Below are positions 8,364 to 16,586 of a stretch of DNA of 64,000 nucleotides, one piece after another. Within the stretch, counting starts at the first letter, position 1. Each line of letters begins with the position of its first letter. The notes below the pieces were generated by a model that saw nothing but the letters and a program-made list of their open reading frames with translations, searched no databases and was not told the DNA's origin. Made by a program: the position numbers and the translations under genes. Origin of the DNA: Pseudomonas sp. TH43 (GTDB taxonomy: Bacteria; Pseudomonadota; Gammaproteobacteria; Pseudomonadales; Pseudomonadaceae); NCBI RefSeq assembly GCF_016650635.1, contig NZ_JAEKFI010000001.1, positions 434,001-498,000 of the forward strand, read 5' to 3'.

Positions 8364-9188
8364 TCAGCGTTTAACGCCAAAACAGTGCGAGAGTTCAGGG
8401 AAGCTGCCATCGCGAACCTCCGCTGAAAACTGGCCAACCGCATCGCGGATGACCGCATGGACGTCGGCATAACGTTTAGCGAAGCGCGGCACAAAATCAC
8501 CGCCAAGCCCCAGAATGTCCTCGATCACCAGAACCTGGCCATCGCACGCCGGCGATGCGCCGATGCCAATCGTCGGCACACTCAGCGTTTCGGTCAGTTC
8601 GCGTGCGAGCGGCTCTGCCAGCCCTTCCAGCACAAAGCAAAAGGCCCCGGCTTGCTCCATCGCCGTGGCGGCTTCACGGATAGCGTTCGCCGATGACTCG
8701 TCCATGCCCTGAGCGCGGAATCCGCCCATGGTGTTGACGAATTGAGGCATCAAGCCGATATGCGCCATCACCGGGATACCGCGCTCCACCAGAAACTGCA
8801 CAGTGGGAGCCATGGCCGCGCTACCTTCCAGTTTGACGGCGGCGACATTGGCCTCCTGCATCAACCGTGCGGCACTGCGGAAGGCTTGGACCGGTGATTC
8901 CTGGTAGGAGGCGAACGGCAGATCGGCCACGACGCAGGCTCGGCGTGTCGCCTGAACGACAGCACGACTGTGTTGAATCGTCTGATCCAGGCTGAAGTGC
9001 AGTGTGTTGGGCTGCCCGTAGGCAACCATCGCAGTCGAATCCCCCATCAGGATAACGTCGACGAATTCGTCAACGATCTCAGCGAGCGAGCGATTGTGCG
9101 CGGTCAACGAAACGATCTTGCGTTTGCCCTTGCACGCTCTGATGTCCGGCACTGATAGCCGACGGGTTTCACTTGCTGCAGTACTCAT
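8364..9188 (-). CDS. panB: PanB-like 3-methyl-2-oxobutanoate hydroxymethyltransferase (paralogue in biosynthetic operon)
   Basis: A 274-residue TIM-barrel enzyme of the ketopantoate hydroxymethyltransferase family, which moves a C1 unit from 5,10-methylene-tetrahydrofolate to the alpha carbon of a 2-oxo acid. Family residues are intact: metal ligands in MGDS (D50), ADLPF (D89) and KLEG (K119/E121), and the catalytic Glu in CFVLEGL (E188). The N-terminus has TAHNRS where housekeeping PanB usually has TAYD. No panC lies next to it; instead it is the last gene of an adenylation/ACP/dehydrogenase operon, 40 bp after the hydrolase gene. It is therefore more likely a dedicated pathway enzyme acting on an alternative oxo acid than the housekeeping copy; that part is inference. 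Confidence 0.85.
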   Translation of the reverse strand: MSTAASETRRLSVPDIRACKGKRKIVSLTAHNRSLAEIVDEFVDVILMGDSTAMVAYGQPNTLHFSLDQTIQHSRAVVQATRRACVVADLPFASYQESPVQAFRSAARLMQEANVAAVKLEGSAAMAPTVQFLVERGIPVMAHIGLMPQFVNTMGGFRAQGMDESSANAIREAATAMEQAGAFCFVLEGLAEPLARELTETLSVPTIGIGASPACDGQVLVIEDILGLGGDFVPRFAKRYADVHAVIRDAVGQFSAEVRDGSFPELSHCFGVKR

Positions 9189-9228
9189 GGCGTGAGCTCC
9201 TTGCCAATGGCGATGAAGGAAATACCTT

Positions 9229-10026
9229 TTAAAGCGACGCTGACGCGAGTTCGGCCCTGGGCGAGGTGCCCGTCATCTGGCCAACGAATTCGACGATCAG
9301 GTCAAGTGTGTGCTCCGTCTGATCGAGATGCGGAGAGTGTCCGCAATCCATCAGGCAATGCCGGGTGACCACTGCGGGTATCTTTTGCTCAATGGAATCG
9401 AGTTGTGCCAGCGTTCCGTATTCGTCCCGATCGCCCTGCAACACCAAGACAGGGCAATCGATATCGGCCAGGCAATGCTCAATATTCCACTCAAGAAAAT
9501 CATCGGAAGCCCAGACACTGCTCCATCCCTCGAATACGGCTTTGGGGTCGGGATGAAACAGCGCCAGTTGTCGTTCCAGGCTCCCGTCCAGGAACGAATT
9601 TCGTGCGGCGGCAATGCCGCTCAATGTGATCGACTCGACGAACACATGCGGCGCAAACAGCACCAGCCCGGCAACAGGAAATCTGCTCGCGTGGAGTAAC
9701 GCGATGGAGGCGCCATCGCTGTGCCCCACCAGCAGTGGGTTGCGTAACTGCAGCTTCTCCAACAGCTCCGGCAATACCTGCTGCGCCTCCACATGCATAT
9801 AGTCTGATCGGCGTGGCAACGCTGCGCGAGATGAATGGCCATAGCCGAAACGGCTGTAAGCGAGCACTCGACGCCCGGTCATGGCTGCCAGTCGATACGG
9901 CACACGTCGCCACATCGCAATGCATCCGAGGCCCTCATGCAGCAGCACTAGCGGAGGACGATCGGCATCACCGTCGATCAGCAAATAATCAATGTCACCA
10001 CCACTTAGCGAGATCGTCGCCATCAT
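9229..10026 (-). CDS. Alpha/beta-fold hydrolase
   Basis: A 265-residue alpha/beta hydrolase. The nucleophile elbow GHSDG places Ser103, Asp199 lies in LQGDRDEYG, and His230 lies in CGHSPHLD, so a complete Ser-Asp-His triad is present. The oxyanion region is LLHEGLG. No signal peptide. The start overlaps the MFS stop (ATGA), so translation is coupled. In this operon it could release a product from the acyl carrier protein, proofread it, or hydrolyse an ester; homology alone cannot decide. Confidence 0.88.
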   Translation of the reverse strand: MMATISLSGGDIDYLLIDGDADRPPLVLLHEGLGCIAMWRRVPYRLAAMTGRRVLAYSRFGYGHSSRAALPRRSDYMHVEAQQVLPELLEKLQLRNPLLVGHSDGASIALLHASRFPVAGLVLFAPHVFVESITLSGIAAARNSFLDGSLERQLALFHPDPKAVFEGWSSVWASDDFLEWNIEHCLADIDCPVLVLQGDRDEYGTLAQLDSIEQKIPAVVTRHCLMDCGHSPHLDQTEHTLDLIVEFVGQMTGTSPRAELASASL

Positions 10027-11231
10027 TCACGCTCTACTGCAATTGCCAAATCCGGCTCCGGCGCTGAACCCAGCGCCAGCACCGCACGGCTACTGAAAAT
10101 GGCCATCAGCGTCACTAACCCGCCGAACAAACCGATGGTTGAAGACATCTCCCATACGGACAACAGCAGGCCCACCCCGACCACGGGCACAATCAACCCC
10201 AGATAGGCCGCGACGAAAAACGCCGAACTGACTTCCGCCATGCGATCGGCAGGCGACAACATCGTCACCAGCCCCAACCCGCCACGCAGCACCATGCCCG
10301 CGCCCATCCCGCCCAGTACCGCGCCACCGAGAAATAACGTCAGGGAGGTAAATTCAAAGGCCAGCCAGACACTGGCCAACGCCACGGGCAGCAACAATAC
10401 CCCCACTGGGACAACCCGCCGGGGCGCCATGCGCAACACCAACAACTGGCCGATGGCAGCACTGCAAAACGCCAGGAATACAATGCTGCCGCTCAACAGA
10501 ATGCCGCTTTGATGCAACCCGACCGCCAGGAAACGACCAGCCAGCGCGGCGAACAGACCGAGAAAACTGAAGCCGCACAGCACCGACATCGCCACGGCCA
10601 TAAAGGCCTGCCGCATCTCGCTCGGTATCCGCAGGCGCTGCAACCGCAGCGGCGGACGAGTACCGCCATGGATTACCGTTTCCGGCATCCAAGGCAACAG
10701 CACCGCGGGCAACAGCATCAACAGCAATACGGCATAACTGGCGTGGAGCGGTTGCGCCGCCTGCTCTGCCACCCAGCCAGACAATAATGCGCCCAAGCCG
10801 AGCCCGCCCATGTTGCTCAAGCTGGCGATCAGCGCCGCGAGTGACCGATTCCCCAGCAATTCGGCCAGATAGGCAGTGGTGGCGCCCACCATCAACCCGA
10901 CGGCCATCCCCGATAACAGGCGACCAACGAACAAGCCGACTAACGTGGGCCAGAGCAAAAAGCTCAGCAGGCTCGCCAGCGTCAATCCGATCCCGATCCC
11001 GAGCACCACGCGTCGGCCAAGCAGATCGGACAGTCGGCCAGATATCAGCAGCTTGAACAGTATCGCCAGTGCGTAGGACGCAAAGACCAACGTCACCCAG
11101 AACGGCGACAAGTCCAATTGCCTGGCGTAGAGCGGATACAGAGGCGTCGGCAACGTGCCCACCATCATCACCACTAACAACAGATAAGTGCTGAGCCAGA
11201 CGGCGCGGTTGAATCGGTGCGAAATCCCCAT
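10023..11231 (-). CDS. MFS exporter in the biosynthetic operon
   Basis: A 402-residue, 12-helix MFS permease with SGRLSDLLGRRVVLGIGIG after helix 2 (the MFS GxLxDxxGRR loop) and FVGRLLSGMAVGLMVGATTAYLAELLG. It sits between the acyl-CoA-dehydrogenase-like and hydrolase genes with 6-bp and overlapping junctions, so it is co-transcribed and is the likely exporter of, or resistance pump for, the pathway product. Substrate unknown. Confidence 0.87.
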   Translation of the reverse strand: MGISHRFNRAVWLSTYLLLVVMMVGTLPTPLYPLYARQLDLSPFWVTLVFASYALAILFKLLISGRLSDLLGRRVVLGIGIGLTLASLLSFLLWPTLVGLFVGRLLSGMAVGLMVGATTAYLAELLGNRSLAALIASLSNMGGLGLGALLSGWVAEQAAQPLHASYAVLLLMLLPAVLLPWMPETVIHGGTRPPLRLQRLRIPSEMRQAFMAVAMSVLCGFSFLGLFAALAGRFLAVGLHQSGILLSGSIVFLAFCSAAIGQLLVLRMAPRRVVPVGVLLLPVALASVWLAFEFTSLTLFLGGAVLGGMGAGMVLRGGLGLVTMLSPADRMAEVSSAFFVAAYLGLIVPVVGVGLLLSVWEMSSTIGLFGGLVTLMAIFSSRAVLALGSAPEPDLAIAVERE

Positions 11232-11237
11232 GAACCG

Positions 11238-12419
11238 TTACCAGTCAATCTGTCGTGTATCGAACAGATTGACCCCCAACTGGGCTTTGCCCAAGTACTC
11301 GAGACAATCCATCGGTTTGGCTGGCATGACGCTGCAAAAAAACGATTCGCGCAGCAATCGTTCCAGTGGCCGACTGCGATTCAAGGTGCTCGCACCACAG
11401 ATCTTCACCGCCGCCATGGCCATCTTCGGCGCCAGTTCACCAATGAAGTATTTGGCCGCATGCACAGCGGCATTCGCCTCGATCGTTCCACGCCGTTCCA
11501 CAATCAGTGTGCCTGCATGATTGAGCAGCGCGCGTCCGGCGAGCAGCTCAGCTGACAGCCTGCCGACCTCCTGATGGATTGCGCTGGATTCGCGCTGGGA
11601 AGGCGTGGCGCGCACGCCTTCGGTGATGTGTTGCAGCAACGCAGTGGCGATCCCAAGATAGACGCCGGTATAGCCGGCAATCATCCAGTGGGGCTCACGT
11701 ACCAGTTTGAATAAAGACATCCCTTCGACGGCCAGAAACAAACGCTGGCGGCTGAGCAGCACATTCTCGAACGTCATGCTGGCGGTCTGGGTGCCGTTCA
11801 TGGCAAACCCGTCCCACACCTGACCGCACTGCACACCTTCGTCGTGGCGTCCGACCACGAAGTGGCTGATCTCGCTGTCGCTGTCGTTGCCTTCAGGTTT
11901 TGCCGTGACGACGATGTAGTCCGCAGCGCCCGCCAACGACACGAACGACTTGCTGCCGTTGAGCAGAAAGCCGCCGGCATGCGCCCGATAATGGGTCTGG
12001 ATACCTCGCAAGCGCGCGCCACTGCCCAGCTCCGACGTCGCCGAGGCGAACATCTTGTTGTGCGCGATCACCTCGTCGAACACCCAGGCGCGGAAGGCAT
12101 CCGCTGCCACTGACAGCGTTTTCCCCGCCGACTCGCACAACGAGCCAAGCGCCACGTTGTGCATGTTGAAGCCCAGCGCCGTCGCCGCGTCATACTGGGC
12201 AAGTCGCGCCAGAACCTGGCTGTATTGCAGATAATTCAGACCTGCGCCCCCAGCCTCGCGAGGGATCAGCAAGCCTAAAAGACCCGAGTCCTTGATCAGT
12301 TGATAGCTTTCGCGACTGTCCGATTGCTGGTTATCCACCAACGGCGCCAAGTCGACCAACTGCATACCGATGCAATCTACCAACGCGAAAATTTCATCGA
12401 TTTGATCTGGCAAAGCCAT
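11238..12419 (-). CDS. Acyl-CoA-dehydrogenase-like flavoprotein lacking the usual catalytic Glu
   Basis: A 393-residue protein of the acyl-CoA dehydrogenase superfamily (helical N-domain, beta middle domain, helical C-domain with FAD site). Recognisable parts are LLGLLIPREAGGAGLNYLQY, FLLNGSKSFVSLAGAADYIVVTA and HAAKYFIGELAPKMAMAAVKICG. Where medium-chain dehydrogenases have YEGTS the alignment gives MPAKP, and where isovaleryl-CoA dehydrogenase has its Glu the aligned stretch PHWMIAGYTG has none. It may therefore be a flavin oxidase/hydroxylase or use another base. It lies 38 bp downstream of the second dehydrogenase-like gene in the same operon. Confidence 0.82.
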   Translation of the reverse strand: MALPDQIDEIFALVDCIGMQLVDLAPLVDNQQSDSRESYQLIKDSGLLGLLIPREAGGAGLNYLQYSQVLARLAQYDAATALGFNMHNVALGSLCESAGKTLSVAADAFRAWVFDEVIAHNKMFASATSELGSGARLRGIQTHYRAHAGGFLLNGSKSFVSLAGAADYIVVTAKPEGNDSDSEISHFVVGRHDEGVQCGQVWDGFAMNGTQTASMTFENVLLSRQRLFLAVEGMSLFKLVREPHWMIAGYTGVYLGIATALLQHITEGVRATPSQRESSAIHQEVGRLSAELLAGRALLNHAGTLIVERRGTIEANAAVHAAKYFIGELAPKMAMAAVKICGASTLNRSRPLERLLRESFFCSVMPAKPMDCLEYLGKAQLGVNLFDTRQIDW

Positions 12420-12457
12420 AGACGTTGACCTTCTATTTTTTCAGAAGCGCAAAGCGC

Positions 12458-13585
12458 TCAGTTTTCGACGGGCAAACCAGCCTGGCGCGCAACGCTGATT
12501 CGGAGCAGATCGTTAACCCCCGCATAGGTCATTGAAGCCAGTGGGCTGATGAGATCGATCGCGCGACCGGAATCGCCAATGTAAGAGCGCACGCCACCCA
12601 ACTGAGCAGCCAACTGCGACAGCCGCGTAAAGTCTTCGGAAACCGATATCTTGACCATCGCCGCCTCACCGCTCAGTTGGCGCACCGTCACCCCGGCGTC
12701 GAGGCGTCGCGCAATGCCGTAGAGCAGTTTTCGCGAGCGATAGAGGTACAGGCTCATGTCGGCCACGTGCCCCGCCACCAGGTGACTGGCGCTCATCGAT
12801 CGACCGAAGTGCGTGCGCTCCCGGCTCCACGCGACTGTCTGATCGAGCATCCGGCGCATCGGCCCCAGCGCATACCCCATCAACAACGCGCGTTCCCACG
12901 TGGTGGTCGCGGTCATCACAGAGAAACCCGCGCCCTCGCCGCCCAGCAGGCTGTGCTCCTCCAGCCGCACGCCGTCAAAGGTCAACACACCCATGGGCAC
13001 GCCGGGCAACGCGGTCTTGTCCAGCGGAGCACTGCGCACCACGCCTGGCGCCGAGAGGTCAACCAGTGCAACGGACAAGTCGAAGGGAGATCGGCCCTTG
13101 CCGGTACGGACGAACACCAACGCGTGATCCGCCACCGGGGCGGCGGTGATGAAGCGCTTCTCGCCCGTCAATCGATAGCTACCATCCGCCTGACGTTGTG
13201 CCACGGTTTCCATCGACATCGGATCACTGCCGCCATGTGCCTCGGTCAGCGCGTGACACAACACGGTCTCGCCGTCTTCCAGGCCTGCCAGTTGCCTGCG
13301 CTGCTCGGCGTTCAGCCAGGCCTGCATCGGCAATTGCATACCGAACAACTGTGACGCCAGCGCATAGCAAAGGGCTGGACTGATGCCGCTCAAGCCCAAT
13401 CCTTCCACCATCGCCAGCTTGTTGGTCACCGTGCCAGCCGAGGCGCGTAGCAACCCGGTCCCGGCGGCCAGCAACCATTGCTCGCGGAAGGTTTTGCCTG
13501 CCAGTTCAGGCAGCAACGCCTGCCCTTGCAGGCAACTCTCCTGCACGGTTTGCTCAACTGTTTTGTCTTCGTTTACGAACAGCAT
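12458..13585 (-). CDS. Acyl-[acyl-carrier-protein] dehydrogenase-like flavoprotein (candidate prolyl-ACP dehydrogenase)
   Basis: A 375-residue acyl-CoA dehydrogenase superfamily protein with HALTEAHGGSDPMSMET and YRLTGEKRFITAAPVADHALVFVRTG (FAD/substrate region) and SRERTHFGRSMSASHLVAGHVADM. The C-terminal catalytic position of medium-chain enzymes is replaced (TYAGVND in place of YEGTS). Glu231 in TWERALLMGYALGPM aligns with the Glu of isovaleryl-CoA dehydrogenase and of prolyl-ACP oxidases such as AnaB. Next to an ACP gene and a PltF-like adenylation gene, the likely reaction is desaturation of an ACP-bound amino or branched acid. Confidence 0.83.
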   Translation of the reverse strand: MLFVNEDKTVEQTVQESCLQGQALLPELAGKTFREQWLLAAGTGLLRASAGTVTNKLAMVEGLGLSGISPALCYALASQLFGMQLPMQAWLNAEQRRQLAGLEDGETVLCHALTEAHGGSDPMSMETVAQRQADGSYRLTGEKRFITAAPVADHALVFVRTGKGRSPFDLSVALVDLSAPGVVRSAPLDKTALPGVPMGVLTFDGVRLEEHSLLGGEGAGFSVMTATTTWERALLMGYALGPMRRMLDQTVAWSRERTHFGRSMSASHLVAGHVADMSLYLYRSRKLLYGIARRLDAGVTVRQLSGEAAMVKISVSEDFTRLSQLAAQLGGVRSYIGDSGRAIDLISPLASMTYAGVNDLLRISVARQAGLPVEN

Positions 13586-13614
13586 GACTCGCCCTCTCTG
13601 TTATCTGCACAGAC

Positions 13615-13875
13615 TCAAGCGAGTTCGACACGGTTGGCTTCAATCACGGCCCACAACGTGGCCGGCGTGCGAAACGAAGCGGCGATGACTTTTTCTTCCG
13701 GAAACGCGATGCCGAACTTTCTCTCGACGTCGGTGACGATGGAGATGATTGTCAGAGAGTCCAGCCAGCCCTCCTCCAGCAGCGCCGTGTCGGGCAACAC
13801 GGTAAGGTTTTCACCTTGGTATTGGGTCAGCAGATTTGCCTGGATCAGCAAGCACAGCGCTTCAATGTTATTCAT
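13615..13875 (-). CDS. Acyl/peptidyl carrier protein
   Basis: An 86-residue acidic four-helix carrier protein. The phosphopantetheine site is Ser40 in EEGWLDSLTIISIVTDVE, followed by the helix ERKFGIAFPEE. The length and free-standing state match PltL/AnaD-type carriers that hold an amino acid activated by a separate adenylation enzyme. Its start overlaps the 3' end of the adenylation gene by 8 bp, which supports a matched enzyme-carrier pair. No phosphopantetheinyl transferase is encoded nearby, so a genomic one is assumed. Confidence 0.9.
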   Translation of the reverse strand: MNNIEALCLLIQANLLTQYQGENLTVLPDTALLEEGWLDSLTIISIVTDVERKFGIAFPEEKVIAASFRTPATLWAVIEANRVELA

Positions 13876-15403
13876 TGCCTATCTCTTCCATGTTTACGCT
13901 CAACATGCCCAAAGCACGTCGATCTATTTTTCCGTTGGCCGTCGCGGGCAGCTTTCGCGCCATACGAATGCCATCCGGTTGCATCCTTTTGGGTAATGCA
14001 CTGTTCAAGCCGCGAAGAATGTCTGCGCGACTGGCACCGGCACTCACCGCATGTACCCAGATTTCGGCCTCCGGCGTTGTGCCTTGGCGAACCACGACCG
14101 CCGCCGTTTCAATGCCGGGCAACGCCAGTACCGCACTTTCGATGTCGAGCAGATCGATACGGTGACCGCGGCGCTTGACCTGATGATCACGGCGGCCCTG
14201 CAAATGAAAACGACCATCGGCCGCCTGATAGCCGATGTCCCCCGTGCCGTAGGCCAGCCTTTGCACGCCATCGCGGAAATACACACTCCTGCGGGCATCG
14301 CGGCAGATGCCGTCGACCAGATAACCGGCGAACACCGTTGGGCCGGCGACGAAAATCTCACCCTGCGCAGCCGCGTGACCGTCCTCGCCGATAATCTCGA
14401 CGTCCACCCCCTCGATTGCCCAGCCGATTGACGGTAAAAGCGTGTCGACACCCGCCAGGCTCACCTGTTCTGCGGTGCACACATTGGTCTCGGTGGGGCC
14501 ATACAGGTTGTAAAACGTCAAGTCGGGGAATGCTTTCAGATAGCGTGCCAGCAACTGTGGCGGGAACGGTTCACCGGCGTACAACGCAGCGCGCAGAGCC
14601 GAGGGCCGCGCCTGCTCGATTGCCCCCTGCTGCAACAGCATCTGGTACAAGGTGGGGACGGCGTAGAACACCGAGATACGCTGCTCATCCAGCCAACGCG
14701 TCACATCGCGAGGAAACATCTTCAAGAAATCTGGCATCAGGCAAAGACAGGCTCCCGCCAGTGCGGTCGAGAACAGGTCGAAGGTCGTCAGATCGAAGGT
14801 GAGTGCCGCTTGTGAGCCCACCCGATCCTCGCAACTCAGAACCACCGTGCGGGCTGCCCAGGCAGAAAAATGCAAGACGTTGGCGTGGGTCAGGCACACG
14901 CCCTTGGGCGAACCCGTACTGCCCGAGGTAAACAAGACATAACCGCCCTCGTCCCCGGCATGTCGTTGCGGTTGCCCTGGCAAGGGAAACAGCAATAGCC
15001 CGTCCACTGTGCGAACATCGCCAGCCTGACCATGCATGGCAACCACCCTGGCCGCTGCGGCCTGACTTGCCGCCGTTGCCAGCAAAAAATCCAGGTCGGC
15101 GTTGGCCAACATGCGTGCGCCCCGTTCCGCGGGGTCCTTGATATCCATCGGAGCAACTAATGCGCCCAGCCTCAATGCGGCATAAATGGCCACAACAGCA
15201 CTTGCACTTTTGGCGATATAAATGCCTATTCGATCGCCCGGCTGAACGCCTTGCGCCCGCAGCAACTCACATAACTTATTAACTGTTTCGTTAAGTTGTT
15301 CGTAGCTGAATGTGCCATCTTGCGCTTCCAGTGCCGAGCTCTGCGGATAACGCTGTGCAGCCGCAACCAGTGCCTGATCAAGCCGAATACAATCATTGAA
15401 CAC
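13868..15403 (-). CDS. Stand-alone adenylation enzyme, PltF/RedM-like (candidate L-prolyl-ACP ligase)
   Basis: A 511-residue ANL-family adenylation enzyme with the core motifs in order: A3 LFTSGSTGSPKG (158-169), A5 NLYGPTETN (299-307), A7 YGTGDIGY (385-392), A8 GRRDHQVKRRGHRIDLLDIE (403-422) and A10 Lys492 in ATANGKIDRRAL. Pocket residues aligned by eye to GrsA are D204, L205, F208, Y247, L274, A276, L300, V308, C309 and K492. This DLFYLALVCK string differs at one position from the DLLYLALVC(K) code of PltF/RedM-type L-proline activators. It has no condensation or carrier domain; the next gene supplies the carrier. First gene of the operon, divergent from LysR. Confidence 0.86.
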   Translation of the reverse strand: MFNDCIRLDQALVAAAQRYPQSSALEAQDGTFSYEQLNETVNKLCELLRAQGVQPGDRIGIYIAKSASAVVAIYAALRLGALVAPMDIKDPAERGARMLANADLDFLLATAASQAAAARVVAMHGQAGDVRTVDGLLLFPLPGQPQRHAGDEGGYVLFTSGSTGSPKGVCLTHANVLHFSAWAARTVVLSCEDRVGSQAALTFDLTTFDLFSTALAGACLCLMPDFLKMFPRDVTRWLDEQRISVFYAVPTLYQMLLQQGAIEQARPSALRAALYAGEPFPPQLLARYLKAFPDLTFYNLYGPTETNVCTAEQVSLAGVDTLLPSIGWAIEGVDVEIIGEDGHAAAQGEIFVAGPTVFAGYLVDGICRDARRSVYFRDGVQRLAYGTGDIGYQAADGRFHLQGRRDHQVKRRGHRIDLLDIESAVLALPGIETAAVVVRQGTTPEAEIWVHAVSAGASRADILRGLNSALPKRMQPDGIRMARKLPATANGKIDRRALGMLSVNMEEIGNE

Positions 15404-15536
15404 GGTTGGCCTCTACTTCCAAATTGATATGTCCTGTCGTGGCACCAGGGCAATTGGGGTGGCGATAGTAGAAGGATTCTTCCAACCAGAGTGAATGAAC
15501 AATTTTTATAAACACTATGCGGAAATGGCATACAAG
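15404..15536. promoter_or_regulatory. Divergent promoter region of the adenylation operon and LysR gene
   Basis: About 130 bp between the adenylation start and the LysR start. It should hold both promoters and the LysR binding site; the AT-rich stretch around 15495-15515 is part of it. I cannot single out an operator by eye. Confidence 0.4.
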
Positions 15537-16433
15537 ATGGATCTGAAAAACTTACGCTACTTCGTCGAAGTGACGGAGCATGGAAGCTTCTCGAAGGCCT
15601 CCCACAATATTCATGTCACGCAACCGGCGCTGAGCAAAGCGGTGCAACAGCTTGAAGAAGAACTGGGCTCGACGCTGCTGGTGCGCAGCCGTCCAGGCGT
15701 GCCATCCCGTTTGACGCCATCGGGTGAAGTGGTTTTCCACCACGCCAAACGCATACTCAGTCGCAGCAAGCAAATGCTCACCGACGTCAACCTGCTCAAT
15801 AGCCTCGTCACCGGCGTGCTTAAGCTGGGCCTGCCGCCGTTAGGCAGTACCGATCACATTGCTTTTGTATTGACCGAGTTTCGGCAGCGCTTCCCGCAAG
15901 TGGAACTGCAGTTGCGCGAACAAGGTGGGCAAGCGCTGGAAGACGCTGTGCGCAAGGGCGAAATAGAACTGGCAATCAGCCTGCGCCCGGATGACGAGGA
16001 GCTCGCGTGGCTGCCGATTTGCGAGGAACCGCTGGTTGTCGTCCTGCCGCCGCGCCACCCACTTGCCAGCCGCCATCGGCTGAGTCTGCCCGATCTGGCG
16101 CATCACCCATGGGTCCAGTTACAAGGCGCGTCCATCCTCAATCACCGCATCAAGCTCTGTTGCCCTGACCTGGACGTCAGCCGTCTGCAGGTAGCCAAGA
16201 GTGACAACCTGGCTTTTTGCCTGTCATTGGTGGCTGCGAATGCGGGCCTGATGGTACTGCCCAGACTATTGGCGCAACACCATATTCCGCCCGGTGTGGA
16301 AATTGTGCCGCTTGAATGCGCCGAACTTCAGTGGCAACTGGTCGCCATCTGGCGCAAGAACTCGCAACTGTCGGTAGCGGCACAACAATGGCTTGAATTG
16401 CTGGCCAATCAAGGGAGCAATAACCTGGAATAA
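15537..16433 (+). CDS. LysR-family regulator divergent from the biosynthetic operon
   Basis: A 298-residue LysR regulator. MDLKNLRYFVEVTEHGSFSKASHNIHVTQPALSKAVQQLEEELG is a textbook helix-turn-helix N-terminus, followed by a periplasmic-binding-like effector domain (about residues 92-295). In-frame ATGs exist at 15495 and 15525; 15537 is preferred because LysR proteins normally begin right at MDLxxLRYF. Divergence from the adenylation operon makes it the probable pathway-specific regulator, possibly responding to an intermediate. Confidence 0.88.
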   Translation: MDLKNLRYFVEVTEHGSFSKASHNIHVTQPALSKAVQQLEEELGSTLLVRSRPGVPSRLTPSGEVVFHHAKRILSRSKQMLTDVNLLNSLVTGVLKLGLPPLGSTDHIAFVLTEFRQRFPQVELQLREQGGQALEDAVRKGEIELAISLRPDDEELAWLPICEEPLVVVLPPRHPLASRHRLSLPDLAHHPWVQLQGASILNHRIKLCCPDLDVSRLQVAKSDNLAFCLSLVAANAGLMVLPRLLAQHHIPPGVEIVPLECAELQWQLVAIWRKNSQLSVAAQQWLELLANQGSNNLE

Positions 16434-16548
16434 AGTCGTGATCCAACGATCTGCAGGCATTCAGCAAAGTTCGGATTCGATACTTGAATCACCCATGTTT
16501 ACTCGTTGTTTTCCAAGAATATAAAAGGACAATAACGATTTCCTGTTT

Positions 16549-16570
16549 GAAAGCCCGTCCCTGGGCTTTC
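16549..16570. terminator. Hairpin between the LysR and TonB-receptor gene ends
   Basis: GAAAGCCC and GGGCTTTC flank a six-base loop in the 153-bp gap between two convergent gene ends. There is no clear T-tract on either side, so terminator function is only probable. Confidence 0.5.
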
Positions 16571-16586
16571 GCTCAATTACAGCCAC

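Noticed and set aside
8364..15403. The seven-gene operon as ordinary valine/isoleucine or fatty-acid oxidation
   Set aside because: A discrete carrier protein with a phosphopantetheine Ser, an amino-acid-type adenylation enzyme with A8/A10 motifs, and dehydrogenase-like proteins lacking the standard Glu do not fit CoA-based beta-oxidation.
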